From: JACVRW01 sp963826165
GTDB lineage: Bacteria; Actinomycetota; Thermoleophilia; Solirubrobacterales; Thermoleophilaceae
Assembly (NCBI GenBank): GCA_963826165.1
Contig: CAWGWC010000017.1
Span: 124,001 to 188,000 of the forward strand
Reading direction: 5' to 3'
DNA: 64,000 nucleotides
The position numbers and the translations under genes are program-made. A model generated the notes under the pieces. It was given only the letters and a program-made list of their open reading frames with translations. It was not told the DNA's origin and did not search any database. Positions 1-7,973 of this stretch are shown piece after piece. Numbering within the stretch: position 1 is the stretch's first letter; each line of letters starts with the position of its first letter.

Positions 1-398
1 TCGAGCTCTGCGACGAAGGTCCTGATGCCGGCCAGACGCAGTGCCAGCAGCCGCTCGGAGGTGGCGCGGCCGCGCGCCGTGACGGTCACGAGCTTGGAGC
101 GGCGGTCGCGCGGGTCCTCCTCGCGCTTGACCTCATTGCGGCGAACGAGCGCGTCCACCGCGCGGCTGATCGCCGGAAGCGAGAGTCCGAGCGAGTCGGA
201 GACGGCGCCTAGCGACAGCGGGGCATCCGCCTCGTAGAGCACCTGCAGGCACTTGACCTGGGTGATCGACAGACCCGCCTTCTCGATGGCGGCGAACAGG
301 TCGCGGTGGGTGGAGGCCAGCAGCCGGTTGACGAAGACGCCGAGGTCGCGTGACAGTGCCTCGGCCGTCTCGGTGGTGGCGACAACAGATGCTTGCAC
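1..398 (-). CDS. MarR-family transcriptional regulator (C-terminus cut by window edge)
   Basis: Winged-helix DNA-binding regulator, presumably a dimeric repressor. About 132 codons are visible. They contain the typical MarR core: a recognition region reading LSLPAISRAVDALVRRNEV, followed by the wing signature EEDPRDRRSKLVTVTARGR. The reading frame is still open at base 1, so the dimerisation helix is missing. I chose the GTG at 398 because a -10-like GATACT (reverse strand, 406-411) sits seven bases upstream, which fits a leaderless message. A perfect inverted repeat covers that start, so autoregulation is likely. The divergent GST-like gene is the obvious second target. The ligand is unknown. 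Confidence 0.85.
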   Translation of the reverse strand, partial: MQASVVATTETAEALSRDLGVFVNRLLASTHRDLFAAIEKAGLSITQVKCLQVLYEADAPLSLGAVSDSLGLSLPAISRAVDALVRRNEVKREEDPRDRRSKLVTVTARGRATSERLLALRLAGIRTFVAEL

Positions 399-405
399 GC
401 AAGCA
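390..405. promoter_or_regulatory. Inverted repeat, probable MarR operator
   Basis: TGCTTGC-AC-GCAAGCA is a perfect 7+7 inverted repeat. It overlaps the GTG start and lies directly beside the putative -10 of the marR gene. MarR proteins commonly bind such TTGC/GCAA palindromes. The site is in the 75-base divergent region shared with the gene starting at 473, so it may control both directions. Assignment is by position and symmetry only. Confidence 0.6.
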
Positions 406-472
406 AGTATCGCAGGTCGCGGGGAGACTCGAGGTCGAGTGGTTGCAGCGTCGGGTGCCGTACGATCGCGCC

Positions 473-1219
473 GTGCCCGCCACCCTGTTCGGCGTCCCGT
501 CGTCTCATCCGGCCCTCGCCGCGGAGCTGATGCTGCAGCGCAAGGGCGTCGAGTACCGGCGCGTCGATCTCGTGGCCGGGGTGCACCGGGTCGTGCTGCG
601 GGCGCTCGGGTTCCCGGGGGTGACCGTGCCCGCGCTGCGCATCCAGGGGGCCAGGATCCAGGGCACGCGGCGGATCGCGCTGGCACTGGACTCGCTGGTG
701 CCCGAGCCGCCGTTGCTGCCGGCCGACCGGGAGCACCGCGCCGCGGTCGAGGCCGCGGAGAGCTGGGGCGACGAGGTGCTCCAGCCGGTCCCCCGCCGCA
801 TCGTCTGGGCAGCGCTCAAGCGCGACCGCTCGACGCTCGCCACCTACCTCGAGGGCGCGCATCTCGGGATCCCGGTCTCGCTGGCCGCCACCACCGCGCC
901 GCCCATCGTTCACCTGGCGGCCCGCCTAAACCACGCCACCGACGAGGCCGTCCGGGGCGACCTGGCGGCGTTGCCCGGGCTGATCGACCACGTCGACCGC
1001 CTGATCGACGAGGGCGTGATCGGCGGCGCCGAGCCGAACGTGGCCGATTTTCAGATCGCCACGAGCGTCAGCCTGCTGCTGACCATGGGCGACACCCGAC
1101 CGTACGTGGAGGGTCGCCCCGCCGGGCGCCTCGCGCTCGACCTGGTCCCGGCTCAGGTGGGCCGGCTCCCGCGCGCCCTCCCCGCGGCCTGGCTGCCACC
1201 GGCGCCCGCCGCAGCCTGA
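473..1219 (+). CDS. Glutathione S-transferase-like protein
   Basis: The 248-residue protein begins with a thioredoxin-like N-terminal fold (ATLFGVPSSHPALAAELML, then YRRVDLVAG). A helical C-terminal domain follows, holding the N-capping-type segment EPNVADFQIATSVSLLL. Both are characteristic of the GST superfamily. No catalytic Cys or Tyr is obvious, and a Ser is present in the early loop (VPSSHP). The GTG at 473 is preferred because TACGAT (461-466) lies six bases upstream and the protein then starts at the first beta strand. It is divergent from marR with a shared operator, suggesting a detoxification role induced by the MarR ligand. The thiol actually used is unknown. Confidence 0.7.
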   Translation: MPATLFGVPSSHPALAAELMLQRKGVEYRRVDLVAGVHRVVLRALGFPGVTVPALRIQGARIQGTRRIALALDSLVPEPPLLPADREHRAAVEAAESWGDEVLQPVPRRIVWAALKRDRSTLATYLEGAHLGIPVSLAATTAPPIVHLAARLNHATDEAVRGDLAALPGLIDHVDRLIDEGVIGGAEPNVADFQIATSVSLLLTMGDTRPYVEGRPAGRLALDLVPAQVGRLPRALPAAWLPPAPAAA

Positions 1220-1279
1220 CTACGGCACGTTTCCGCCCGTTCCGTCAGGTCTCACCCCTACGGTGCGACTCAGACATTC

Positions 1280-2653
1280 ATGGAAGCGGCAACTCCTCTA
1301 AGGCAGCCCAACGTCCGGGTCGTGGGCGAACGCGTGGTCGTGGACGGCCTCGTGGTGGACGACGATTGCGCCGTTCGGCTTGTCACCGAGCGCGAGCAGA
1401 CCGGGGAGGACCCCGCCAAGGTCGTGCGCGACGCCGTCGAGATCGGTGCGCGGGTGCTCGACCGCGAGCAGGCCGCGGCCAACGCCGAGTTCGTGAGGAC
1501 CGAGTTCGAGAAGAGCTCGCAGGGCGTCCAGCGGGAGTTCGCGGAACGCGCTCGCACGATCGCCGAATTCTTCGAGCAGCAGTTCGCCGACGTCTTCGGT
1601 GAGGACGACGGCCGGCTGGCCAAGGAGCTCGAGCGGCGCTTCGGCGACGGCAGCTCCGTCTCGGTCCAGAATCGGGTGCGTGAGGCGGTGGGCGAGACCC
1701 TGGCGCGGTCGCGCGAGGACCTGATCCGCCAGTTCTCCGCGGCCGACGATCGCAACCCGCTGGCGGACTTCAAGTCCGCGGCCGTGCGCTCGATCAACGA
1801 GGCGGCCCACCGCTCCGACGCCACTCAGCGGGCCCTGCTCCAGAAGCTGGGTGAGGTCCAGACGGAGCTTCAGGGGCTGCGAGACGAGAAGGCCAAGCTG
1901 GAGGAGGTCGAGGCCGAGCGCGAGCGAGGCACCGCCAAGGGCCGCAGCTTCGAGCAGCAGGTGGCCGACACCCTCGATCGGATGGCCCTGGCCCAGGGCG
2001 ACGTGGCGGAGGCCGTGGGCGACCAGCTCGAGGCCACCGGCAAGGTGGGAGACGTGGTCGTGGCCATCGATGGGTGCAACGGCCCGGCTCGCGGCCGGCT
2101 CGTGGTGGAGGCCAAGGACCGCAAGCTGTCGCGGCAGTCCGCGATGGCGGAGCTCGACAAGGCGATGGCCGAGCGCAGCGCCGACTTCGCCGTGCTCGTG
2201 GTCCCCACGGGCGAGGAGCTCCCGGCCAAGCTCGAGCCGCTGCGCGAGTACAACGGCGACAAGCTGGTGGTGGCGCTCGACCCGGAGACCGGCTCCCTGC
2301 CGCTCGAGCTGGGCTACCGCCTGGCCCGGGCGCGCGTGCTGATGAAGCGCGCCGACGCCGACGGGATCGACGCCGGCGCACTGCGCGACACGATCGAGCG
2401 GGCCCTGGCCGCGCTGGCGGAGGAGCGCAAGGTCAAGCTTCAGCTCACCGGGGCCAAGACGAGCATCGACAAGGCCTACGACATCGTCGAATCGATGGGC
2501 GCCCGCGTGCGCGGGCACCTGCAGGAGCTCGACCTGTTGGTGCGTCCGGCGGAGGAGGGCGCCGTCGCGCCCGATCCGCCCGCCGTCGCGCCCGATCCGC
2601 CCCCCGCCGAGCCCGACCCGCCCCCCGCTGAGGCCGACCAGCTCGCTCTCTGA
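1280..2653 (+). CDS. Coiled-coil protein with a PD-(D/E)XK-like core, unknown function
   Basis: 457 residues with no close family that I recognise. Residues ~60-215 are charged, heptad-rich and helical, ending in a strong coiled coil (LQGLRDEKAKLEEVEAERER). Residues ~220-320 resemble a restriction-endonuclease-like fold: GRSFEQQVADTL, then GDVVVAIDG, then the acidic/lysine strand LVVEAKDRKL. This order recalls RmuC/DUF2130-type proteins. The C-terminus (~425-457) is a low-complexity Pro/Asp/Ala tail encoded by tandem repeats. No signal peptide or membrane segment is seen. It stands alone between a GST-like gene and a convergent lipoprotein gene. A nuclease-related role is inference only. Confidence 0.75.
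   Translation: MEAATPLRQPNVRVVGERVVVDGLVVDDDCAVRLVTEREQTGEDPAKVVRDAVEIGARVLDREQAAANAEFVRTEFEKSSQGVQREFAERARTIAEFFEQQFADVFGEDDGRLAKELERRFGDGSSVSVQNRVREAVGETLARSREDLIRQFSAADDRNPLADFKSAAVRSINEAAHRSDATQRALLQKLGEVQTELQGLRDEKAKLEEVEAERERGTAKGRSFEQQVADTLDRMALAQGDVAEAVGDQLEATGKVGDVVVAIDGCNGPARGRLVVEAKDRKLSRQSAMAELDKAMAERSADFAVLVVPTGEELPAKLEPLREYNGDKLVVALDPETGSLPLELGYRLARARVLMKRADADGIDAGALRDTIERALAALAEERKVKLQLTGAKTSIDKAYDIVESMGARVRGHLQELDLLVRPAEEGAVAPDPPAVAPDPPPAEPDPPPAEADQLAL
2561..2629 (+). repeat. Short tandem repeat coding a Pro-rich tail
   Basis: Two identical 21-base units (2561-2581 and 2582-2602, beginning GCCGTCGCGCCCGAT) are followed by degenerate copies. They encode repeated APDPP/EPDPP motifs at the C-terminus of the coiled-coil protein. 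The length is a multiple of three, so copy-number change would keep frame. Confidence 0.8.
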
Positions 2654-3103
2654 TCAGGGCAGGAGCAGGTCGTTGTTGGAGGCCGGCCGTTCCGGGCCGA
2701 TCCGCAGCGTGGCGGGCTCGATCTCCTTCGCCACCGCTCGCTCAGACCCGGCGCGCACCTCATAGCTTCCCGGGACCAGGGTGTTCTGCAGGGTGGTGGT
2801 GTCGCCCGGGCTGACGTTGCCCGAGCGGCGCGTGAGCGACTCGCCCTCGAGCGTGACCGTGTGCGTGTCCTCGGTCTGGTTGGAGATCGTGATGCGGATC
2901 GGGCCGGCGCCCAGGCGGCGCGGGGAGACGCTGACCCTGTCGGCCTGAATCACGCCCGTGAGCTCGACCCGAACCGGTGGGCTGGGATCGTTGGCGAAGT
3001 CCTCATCGCCACAGCCGGCTCCCGCGAACACGGCCAGCGCCGCGACCACGGCGGCCGCGGGAACTCCGCGGCCGCGTACTCGGCTCGAGCTCACGGCGGA
3101 CAA
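2654..3103 (-). CDS. Exported cupredoxin-like lipoprotein, unknown function
   Basis: 149 residues. The N-terminus has an arginine-rich n-region, a hydrophobic stretch (AAVVAALAVFAGAGC) and a lipobox-like Ala-Gly-Cys. The mature part is all-beta, with phrases typical of small cupredoxin-like domains (IRITISNQTEDTHTVTLEGE, SPGDTTTLQNTLVPGSYEV). The usual copper-binding His-Cys-His-Met set is not complete, so metal binding is doubtful. It is convergent with the preceding gene, with adjacent stop codons. It sits 1 base downstream of the acyltransferase stop region but reads as a separate gene on the same strand. Function is unknown. Confidence 0.7.
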   Translation of the reverse strand: MSAVSSSRVRGRGVPAAAVVAALAVFAGAGCGDEDFANDPSPPVRVELTGVIQADRVSVSPRRLGAGPIRITISNQTEDTHTVTLEGESLTRRSGNVSPGDTTTLQNTLVPGSYEVRAGSERAVAKEIEPATLRIGPERPASNNDLLLP

Positions 3104-3104
3104 C

Positions 3105-4073
3105 TTAGCCGAACCACACGGACCGGCGCGCGAGCACGAGGTCGTCGAGCTCCTCCTGGATGTGCAGCCGGATGCGCTCGGCCAGCCGCTGGACCAGGGC
3201 GACGTCGTCGGCGTCCTCGGGGCCGTAGCGCGAGAGGTCCACGGGCTCGAGGAAGCGGATCGTGAACTTGGCCGGCAGGTACATCAGAGCCGCCGCCAGC
3301 CCGAACTGGGGAAACGCATGATTGACGGGGAAGTAGATGAGCCCGGTCAGCCGCTGAAGCAGGGGCACGTGGGCGAAGATGGGCATGGCCTCCTCGGCGC
3401 CGATCACGGCCACGGGCACGATCGGCACCCCCGAGCGGATCGCGGTCCGCACGAACCCGCCACGTCCGAAGCGGCGCAGCCGGTAGCGCTGCCAGAACAC
3501 CTTGCGGCTCCCCTTCTGTCCTTCGGGGAACACGAGCGCGAGCCGCTCCTCGTCGCGCAGCAGCCGCTGGGCGTTGGCCGGGTGGGCGGCCACCAGCCCG
3601 ATCTTGTTGGCCAGCATGCCCACGCCGGGATAGCCCCTGAACCAGTGCTCGCCCAGCATGTAGACCGGCCGGGGCTGTGGATGCTCGTGCCGGATCGCCT
3701 GCATGATCATCGGGGCGTCCGGCGGCAGCGCCCCGGAGTGATTGGACACGATCAGCGCGCCGCCCTCGGCGGGCACGTTCTCGATCCCCTCGACCGTGAC
3801 CCTGAACCAGTGGCGGTAGTAGAAGTCGAGCAGCGGCTCCACGAGGTCGAACACACGCTGCGAGCGTCCCCAATCGTCCAGCTCGCGGCCCGGCTCCGCG
3901 GCCGGGACGAGGCCGCGCAGCTCGCGCAGGTCGTGGGTTTGCTCGACCGGCAGGTCGAGCTCACCGGACCGCGCATCCCAGTGCGGACTTCCGCCGAGCG
4001 GACCGCCGAACAGGGGGCTGTCGCCGGCCAGCCCGCGGCGACTCGACGGGGTGCGCCGGCGGGTGTCAGTCAC
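3105..4073 (-). CDS. PlsC-type lysophospholipid acyltransferase family protein
   Basis: 322 residues of the 1-acylglycerol-phosphate acyltransferase superfamily, acting at the cytoplasmic membrane face. The HX4D-like catalytic block reads SNHSGALPPDAPM. The acceptor-binding block reads VFPEGQKGSRK, followed by the conserved IVPVAVIGAEE. This NHSGALP variant is typical of an actinobacterial subgroup whose acyl acceptor is not settled. The start is GTG at 4073. It overlaps the ygfZ stop by eight bases (GTGACTGA), so the two genes are probably translationally coupled. The ~70 N-terminal residues are a poorly conserved extension. Confidence 0.85.
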   Translation of the reverse strand: MTDTRRRTPSSRRGLAGDSPLFGGPLGGSPHWDARSGELDLPVEQTHDLRELRGLVPAAEPGRELDDWGRSQRVFDLVEPLLDFYYRHWFRVTVEGIENVPAEGGALIVSNHSGALPPDAPMIMQAIRHEHPQPRPVYMLGEHWFRGYPGVGMLANKIGLVAAHPANAQRLLRDEERLALVFPEGQKGSRKVFWQRYRLRRFGRGGFVRTAIRSGVPIVPVAVIGAEEAMPIFAHVPLLQRLTGLIYFPVNHAFPQFGLAAALMYLPAKFTIRFLEPVDLSRYGPEDADDVALVQRLAERIRLHIQEELDDLVLARRSVWFG

Positions 4074-4992
4074 GGGTGAACGGGAGCCCGACGACCTCGG
4101 CGTCGGCGCCGTTCACGGTGACCGTGCTGCCCGGCTCGGCCTCGCGCCGCACCAGCGCAAGTGCGATCGGGCCGAAGCGAGGCGACACGGTGGTGGAGGC
4201 CACGCGTCCGACCACCCGCTCGCCGAGCAGGATGTCGCTGCCCCGCTCACCCGGCTCGGACAGCCTGAGCCCGCGCAGGTGGCGGTTGGGCTTGCCGCGG
4301 TAGTGCAGGCGGGCGACCGTCTCCTGACCGACGTAGCACCCCTTGGTGAAGCTCACCGCCCGGTGGTTGATGCCCGCCTCCTGGGGCATGGTCTCGGCAT
4401 CCATGTCGTAGCCGAGGCGCGGGCGCCCGGATTCGATGCGAACGCATTCGGCAGCCTCCTCGGAGACCGCCTCCACGCCGAGCCGGTCACGCCACTCGCC
4501 CGCCTGTGAGGCGGCGCAGAGGAGATCGAGGCCCAGGTCGGTGCGGGCCCACAGGCCCTCGCCGGAGTCGACCACGGAGTGCTCGACGGCGCCCGGCGCG
4601 GGCTCCACCAGCGCGTCGGCCCCGGGGCCCACCAGCGACAGGATCGAATGGTCGGCGCTGAGGTCCTCCCACTGGACGTCGCGGCCCAGCGAGTAGGTCT
4701 GGAGCATGTGGCGCACGACGGCGTGGCCGATGGCCTCGGTGTCGAGCCAGAAGAAGTCGCCGCCGGGCGAGCGCAGGATGCGCAGGTCGGTGCGCAGCTT
4801 GCCCTTGGCGGTCAGGATCGTGGCGTAACAGCCGCCTCCCGGTTCGAGCGCCTCCACGTCGTTCGACACCTGGCCCTGGAGGAAATCGGCGGCGTCGCCG
4901 CCTCGCGCGACGAACTTGGCCCGGTCGGAGCGGTCGACGAGACCCACGGCCTCCGTGACGAGCTCGTAGTCACTTGTGGCGATCACAGCCAC
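4066..4992 (-). CDS. ygfZ: YgfZ/GcvT-like folate-binding protein (Fe-S cluster assembly factor)
   Basis: 308 residues, the usual length for the YgfZ family. These tetrahydrofolate-dependent proteins assist maturation or repair of Fe-S enzymes. The diagnostic loop KGCYVGQETVARLHYRG is intact, including the conserved Cys, and the N-terminal GcvT-like region reads DFLQGQVSNDVEAL. The GTG at 4992 is used. A second in-frame GTG lies at 4986, and the -10-like TACACT directly before 4992 would suit that start better. The DtxR-like box that serves the divergent metal operon lies in this promoter as well, so iron or manganese could influence both. Confidence 0.85.
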   Translation of the reverse strand: MAVIATSDYELVTEAVGLVDRSDRAKFVARGGDAADFLQGQVSNDVEALEPGGGCYATILTAKGKLRTDLRILRSPGGDFFWLDTEAIGHAVVRHMLQTYSLGRDVQWEDLSADHSILSLVGPGADALVEPAPGAVEHSVVDSGEGLWARTDLGLDLLCAASQAGEWRDRLGVEAVSEEAAECVRIESGRPRLGYDMDAETMPQEAGINHRAVSFTKGCYVGQETVARLHYRGKPNRHLRGLRLSEPGERGSDILLGERVVGRVASTTVSPRFGPIALALVRREAEPGSTVTVNGADAEVVGLPFTRD

Positions 4993-5000
4993 AGTGTACT

Positions 5001-5031
5001 TTTAGCCAAGCCTAAATCACAGTCGTATATT
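5001..5031 (+). promoter_or_regulatory. DtxR-like operator overlapping the metal-operon promoter
   Basis: TTTAG-CCAAGC-CTAAA (5001-5016) is an inverted repeat resembling operators of the DtxR/MntR/IdeR family, though its half-sites are shorter than the full IdeR consensus. A -10-like TATATT follows at 5026-5031, ten bases before the ATG at 5041, so the box covers the expected -35. The third gene of the operon encodes a DtxR-family regulator. The box also lies just upstream of the divergent ygfZ promoter. Confidence 0.65.
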
Positions 5032-5040
5032 GGGCAAAGC

Positions 5041-6075
5041 ATGGATTCTGGATCAAACAAACTTTCTCGGCGGCGTCTCCTCGGCGGCGCTGCCGCCATG
5101 GGGGCCACCATTCCGGTCCTCCACGAGATCGTGCCCCATCAGGCTCTGCACGACGTTGGCGCCTCCGCCGCCGAGCACAACGGCCACCGCGCGGCCATCC
5201 ACCGCGCCTCGGATCACATCGGCGCCAAGGGCCGGGTCGACCCGGCCGTCAACGGCTTCGACCCTCAGGAGATCCTGCGCGACTTCGACGAGGGACGGGT
5301 GGTCGGCGGCGTGCGCGAGTGGGAGATAGTCGCGCAGGAGAAGGAGATCGAGGTCGCTCCGGGCGTCAAGTACCTGGCCTGGACATACAACGGACGGGTG
5401 CCAGGACCGACCCTGCGCGCCCGCGAGGGTGAGCGGCTGCGGATCCGCTTCGTCAACGGCGGCACCCACCCTCACACCATGCACTTCCACGGCGTCCACC
5501 GCGACGTGATGGACGGGATCCCGGATATCGGCGCCGGCAACATCGACCCCGGCCGCAGCACCGTCTACGAGTTCAACGCGACGCCCTTCGGCCTGCATCT
5601 CTACCACTGCCACTCGACGCCGCTGGCCGAGCACATCGCCAAGGGGCTCTACGGCGCCTTCATCATCGATCCCAAGGACGGCCGCCCGCCGGCGGACGAG
5701 CTCGTGATGGTGATGAACGGGTTCGACACGAACTTCGATCGCGCCAACGACGTCTACGCCGTCAACACCGTCGCCTTCGAGTACATGCACCGTCCGGTAC
5801 GGGTCAAGCGCGGCGAGCTGGTGCGGGTCTACCTGGTCAACGTGCTCGAGTACGACCTCCTCAACTCGTTCCACCTCCACGCCAACTTCTTCGACTACTA
5901 CCCGACCGGCACGAAGCTCGAGTCGCGCGACTTCACCGACACCGTCATCCAGGGCCAGGGCGAGCGAGGGATCCTGGAGGTGCGCTTCCCCTACACCGGC
6001 AAGTACATGTTCCACGCGCACGTCTCCGAGTTCGCGGAGTTGGGCTGGATGGGCTTCTTCGAGGTGGTCGACTGA
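5041..6075 (+). CDS. Two-domain multicopper oxidase, Tat-exported
   Basis: 344 residues. The N-terminus carries a twin-arginine signal (LSRRRLLGG followed by a hydrophobic stretch), so the enzyme is exported folded. Two cupredoxin domains follow. Trinuclear-cluster ligands are present as HFH (148-150), the HCH motif (189-191), HLH (278-280) and HAH (325-327). Type 1 copper ligands are His143 or a neighbour, Cys190 and His198, with Leu where Met often sits (KGLYG). Having all four HxH elements argues for a two-domain laccase-like oxidase rather than nitrite reductase. It is the first gene of an operon with a ZIP permease and DtxR regulator. I infer oxidation of Fe(II), Mn(II) or Cu(I), but the substrate is not proved. 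The start ATG at 5041 follows the promoter and begins the signal peptide. Confidence 0.88.
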   Translation: MDSGSNKLSRRRLLGGAAAMGATIPVLHEIVPHQALHDVGASAAEHNGHRAAIHRASDHIGAKGRVDPAVNGFDPQEILRDFDEGRVVGGVREWEIVAQEKEIEVAPGVKYLAWTYNGRVPGPTLRAREGERLRIRFVNGGTHPHTMHFHGVHRDVMDGIPDIGAGNIDPGRSTVYEFNATPFGLHLYHCHSTPLAEHIAKGLYGAFIIDPKDGRPPADELVMVMNGFDTNFDRANDVYAVNTVAFEYMHRPVRVKRGELVRVYLVNVLEYDLLNSFHLHANFFDYYPTGTKLESRDFTDTVIQGQGERGILEVRFPYTGKYMFHAHVSEFAELGWMGFFEVVD

Positions 6076-7277
6076 TGGAGGCGGCCACCGTCACCAGCCG
6101 CCGGCCCGGCTGGCTGGCCGGCCTCGCGCCGCTGCTGGTGCTGGGCCTGGCGATCGGGCTGTTCGTGGCCCTCGATGCGCCAGGGCTCGACCGTGTCGGC
6201 GTGCCCGAGGAGAACCTCGCGGTGGAGCGGACCGTGCTCGAACCGGGCCAGATCGAGCTTCACGTTCGCAACGACGGCGCGGATCCGGTGGAGATCAGGC
6301 AGGTGATCGTCAACGACGCCTTCACCGCGTTCACTCAGTCCAACGACGACATCGGCCGGCTCGGCACCTCCACGATCGACGTGCAGTACCCGTGGCTGGA
6401 GGGCCAGGCCTACGACGTCGTCCTGCTCACCGCTACCGGCGCGACCATCGATCACGCCATCGAGGCGGCGGTCGACACGCCCGAGGCCGATATCGGCTTC
6501 TACGGGCTGATGGCCCTGATCGGCCTGTACGTGGGGGTCATTCCGGTGGCCATCGGCATGCTGTGGCTGCCCTGGGTGCGCGGGGTGGACCGCCGCTGGA
6601 TGCGCTTTCTGCTCGCCTTCACCATCGGGCTGCTCGCCTTCCTCGGCGTCGACGCTCTGCTGGAGGGCACCGAGCTGGCGGGCACCGGCCCGGCCTCTCT
6701 CGGTGGCGCGGCGCTGGTCTGGCTCGGCGCCGCGGGGGCGTACCTCGCCCTCGCCGCCACCGATTCGTGGCTGAGAGCGCGCAAGGGGCGCGAACAGGAG
6801 GAGACCGAGAGGGCGGGCGCGAGCTTCGGCTACCGGGCCGCCTTCCTGGTGGCGCTCGGGATCGGCCTCCACAACCTCGGGGAGGGACTGGCGATCGGCT
6901 CCGCCTACGCCGTCGGCTCCCTGGCGCTCGGCGCGGCGCTGGTGGTGGGCTTCGCCATCCACAACACCACCGAGGGGCTGGCGATCGTCGCCCCGGTGTC
7001 CCGCGAGCGGCAGGTGCGGCTGGGACGCCTGGTCGGGCTCGGCGTGCTGGCCGGCGCTCCGGCGGTGCTCGGCGCCTGGATCGGCGCGTCGGCATTCAAC
7101 CCGAGCCTGGCGGCGCTGATGTTCGGCATCGGCGCCGGCGCCATCGCACAGGTCATCGTCCAGATCGCCCCCCAGGTGCGTGACGACAGCGGGCGCTTCC
7201 TGCACCCGCTCGCCTCCATCGGCCTGCTCACCGGCCTGCTCGTGATGTATGTGACCGGGCTGCTCATATCCGTCTGA
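6075..7277 (+). CDS. ZIP-family metal permease with an N-terminal extracytoplasmic domain
   Basis: 400 residues. One N-terminal membrane segment (~15-35) precedes a ~100-residue beta-rich exported domain (ERTVLEPGQIELHVRNDG...). About eight membrane helices follow. The two metal-binding helices of ZIP transporters are clear: LHNLGEGLAIG and IHNTTEGLAIV, both HNxxEG. Family members import divalent Zn, Fe or Mn. The ATG overlaps the oxidase stop (TGATG at 6073), so translation is coupled. The exported beta domain could receive metal or electrons from the oxidase, but this is inference. Context suggests regulated uptake of a redox metal. Confidence 0.85.
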   Translation: MEAATVTSRRPGWLAGLAPLLVLGLAIGLFVALDAPGLDRVGVPEENLAVERTVLEPGQIELHVRNDGADPVEIRQVIVNDAFTAFTQSNDDIGRLGTSTIDVQYPWLEGQAYDVVLLTATGATIDHAIEAAVDTPEADIGFYGLMALIGLYVGVIPVAIGMLWLPWVRGVDRRWMRFLLAFTIGLLAFLGVDALLEGTELAGTGPASLGGAALVWLGAAGAYLALAATDSWLRARKGREQEETERAGASFGYRAAFLVALGIGLHNLGEGLAIGSAYAVGSLALGAALVVGFAIHNTTEGLAIVAPVSRERQVRLGRLVGLGVLAGAPAVLGAWIGASAFNPSLAALMFGIGAGAIAQVIVQIAPQVRDDSGRFLHPLASIGLLTGLLVMYVTGLLISV

Positions 7278-7960
7278 TGGCCACGAGCGCAGACACCAGC
7301 GAGATCACGGGCGCCGTCCAGGACTACGCCAAGGCGATCTGGTCGCTGTCCCAGCGCAGCAAGGAGCCCGTGTCCACGTCGGCGCTCGCCGAGCGGCTCG
7401 ATGTCTCGCCGGCCTCCGCCTCCTCGATGGTCAAGCGCCTCGAGTCGATGGGCCTGGTCTCACGCGAGCCCTACCACGGTGTCCGCCTCACGCGCCCGGG
7501 CGAGCGGGTCGCGCTGGCCGTGCTGCGTCACCACCGTCTGCTCGAGCTCTACCTGGCCGAGGCGCTGGGCATGCCCTGGGATCGCGTGCACGACGAGGCG
7601 GAGCGCCTGGAGCACGCCATCTCACCAGAGCTCTCGGAGCTGATCGCCGACAAGCTGGGCAACCCGACGCGTGACCCGCACGGCGATCCGATTCCCACCG
7701 CGGACGGCGAGATCGACGAGGAACCCACCCGCGCTCTGGCGGACCTCCGCCCCGGTGAGCGGGGGGTCTTCACCCGCGTGTCCGACTCCAACTCGGAGAT
7801 GCTTCGCTATCTCTCCGAGCGCGGGATCGCGCCGGGCGACGAGCTGGAGCTGACCGGGCGCGAGCCGTTCGGCGGGCCGCTGACGGTGCGTGCCCGAGGG
7901 CGCCGCCACGCCTTCGGAGATCAGCTGGCGCGGGCGATGCGCGTGGTCACCACCGGGTAG
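7277..7960 (+). CDS. DtxR/MntR-family metal-dependent regulator
   Basis: 227 residues, the usual length. The winged helix is at the N-terminus (VSTSALAERLDVSPASASSMVKRLESMGLV). The dimerisation and metal domain contains LRHHRLLELYLAEALG and DEAERLEHAISPEL, which carry the conserved His and Glu ligands. A C-terminal SH3/FeoA-like domain ends the protein (LRPGERGVFTRVSD). It is the third gene, with its ATG overlapping the ZIP stop (TGATG at 7275). It is very likely the regulator that reads the DtxR-like box at 5001-5016. The metal it senses, Mn or Fe, cannot be told from sequence alone. Confidence 0.9.
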   Translation: MATSADTSEITGAVQDYAKAIWSLSQRSKEPVSTSALAERLDVSPASASSMVKRLESMGLVSREPYHGVRLTRPGERVALAVLRHHRLLELYLAEALGMPWDRVHDEAERLEHAISPELSELIADKLGNPTRDPHGDPIPTADGEIDEEPTRALADLRPGERGVFTRVSDSNSEMLRYLSERGIAPGDELELTGREPFGGPLTVRARGRRHAFGDQLARAMRVVTTG

Positions 7961-7973
7961 CCTCTACGCCCGG

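Noticed and set aside
1298..2518. Long open frame antisense to the coiled-coil gene
   Set aside because: GC-rich shadow frame. Its translation is low-complexity and lacks any family pattern, while the + strand product has ordered domains.
2561..2629. CRISPR-like repeat
   Set aside because: Units are contiguous, without spacers, and code in frame for a Pro-rich tail. No cas gene is seen anywhere in the window.
5041..6075. Copper nitrite reductase
   Set aside because: All four HxH trinuclear elements of a multicopper oxidase are present, unlike NirK.
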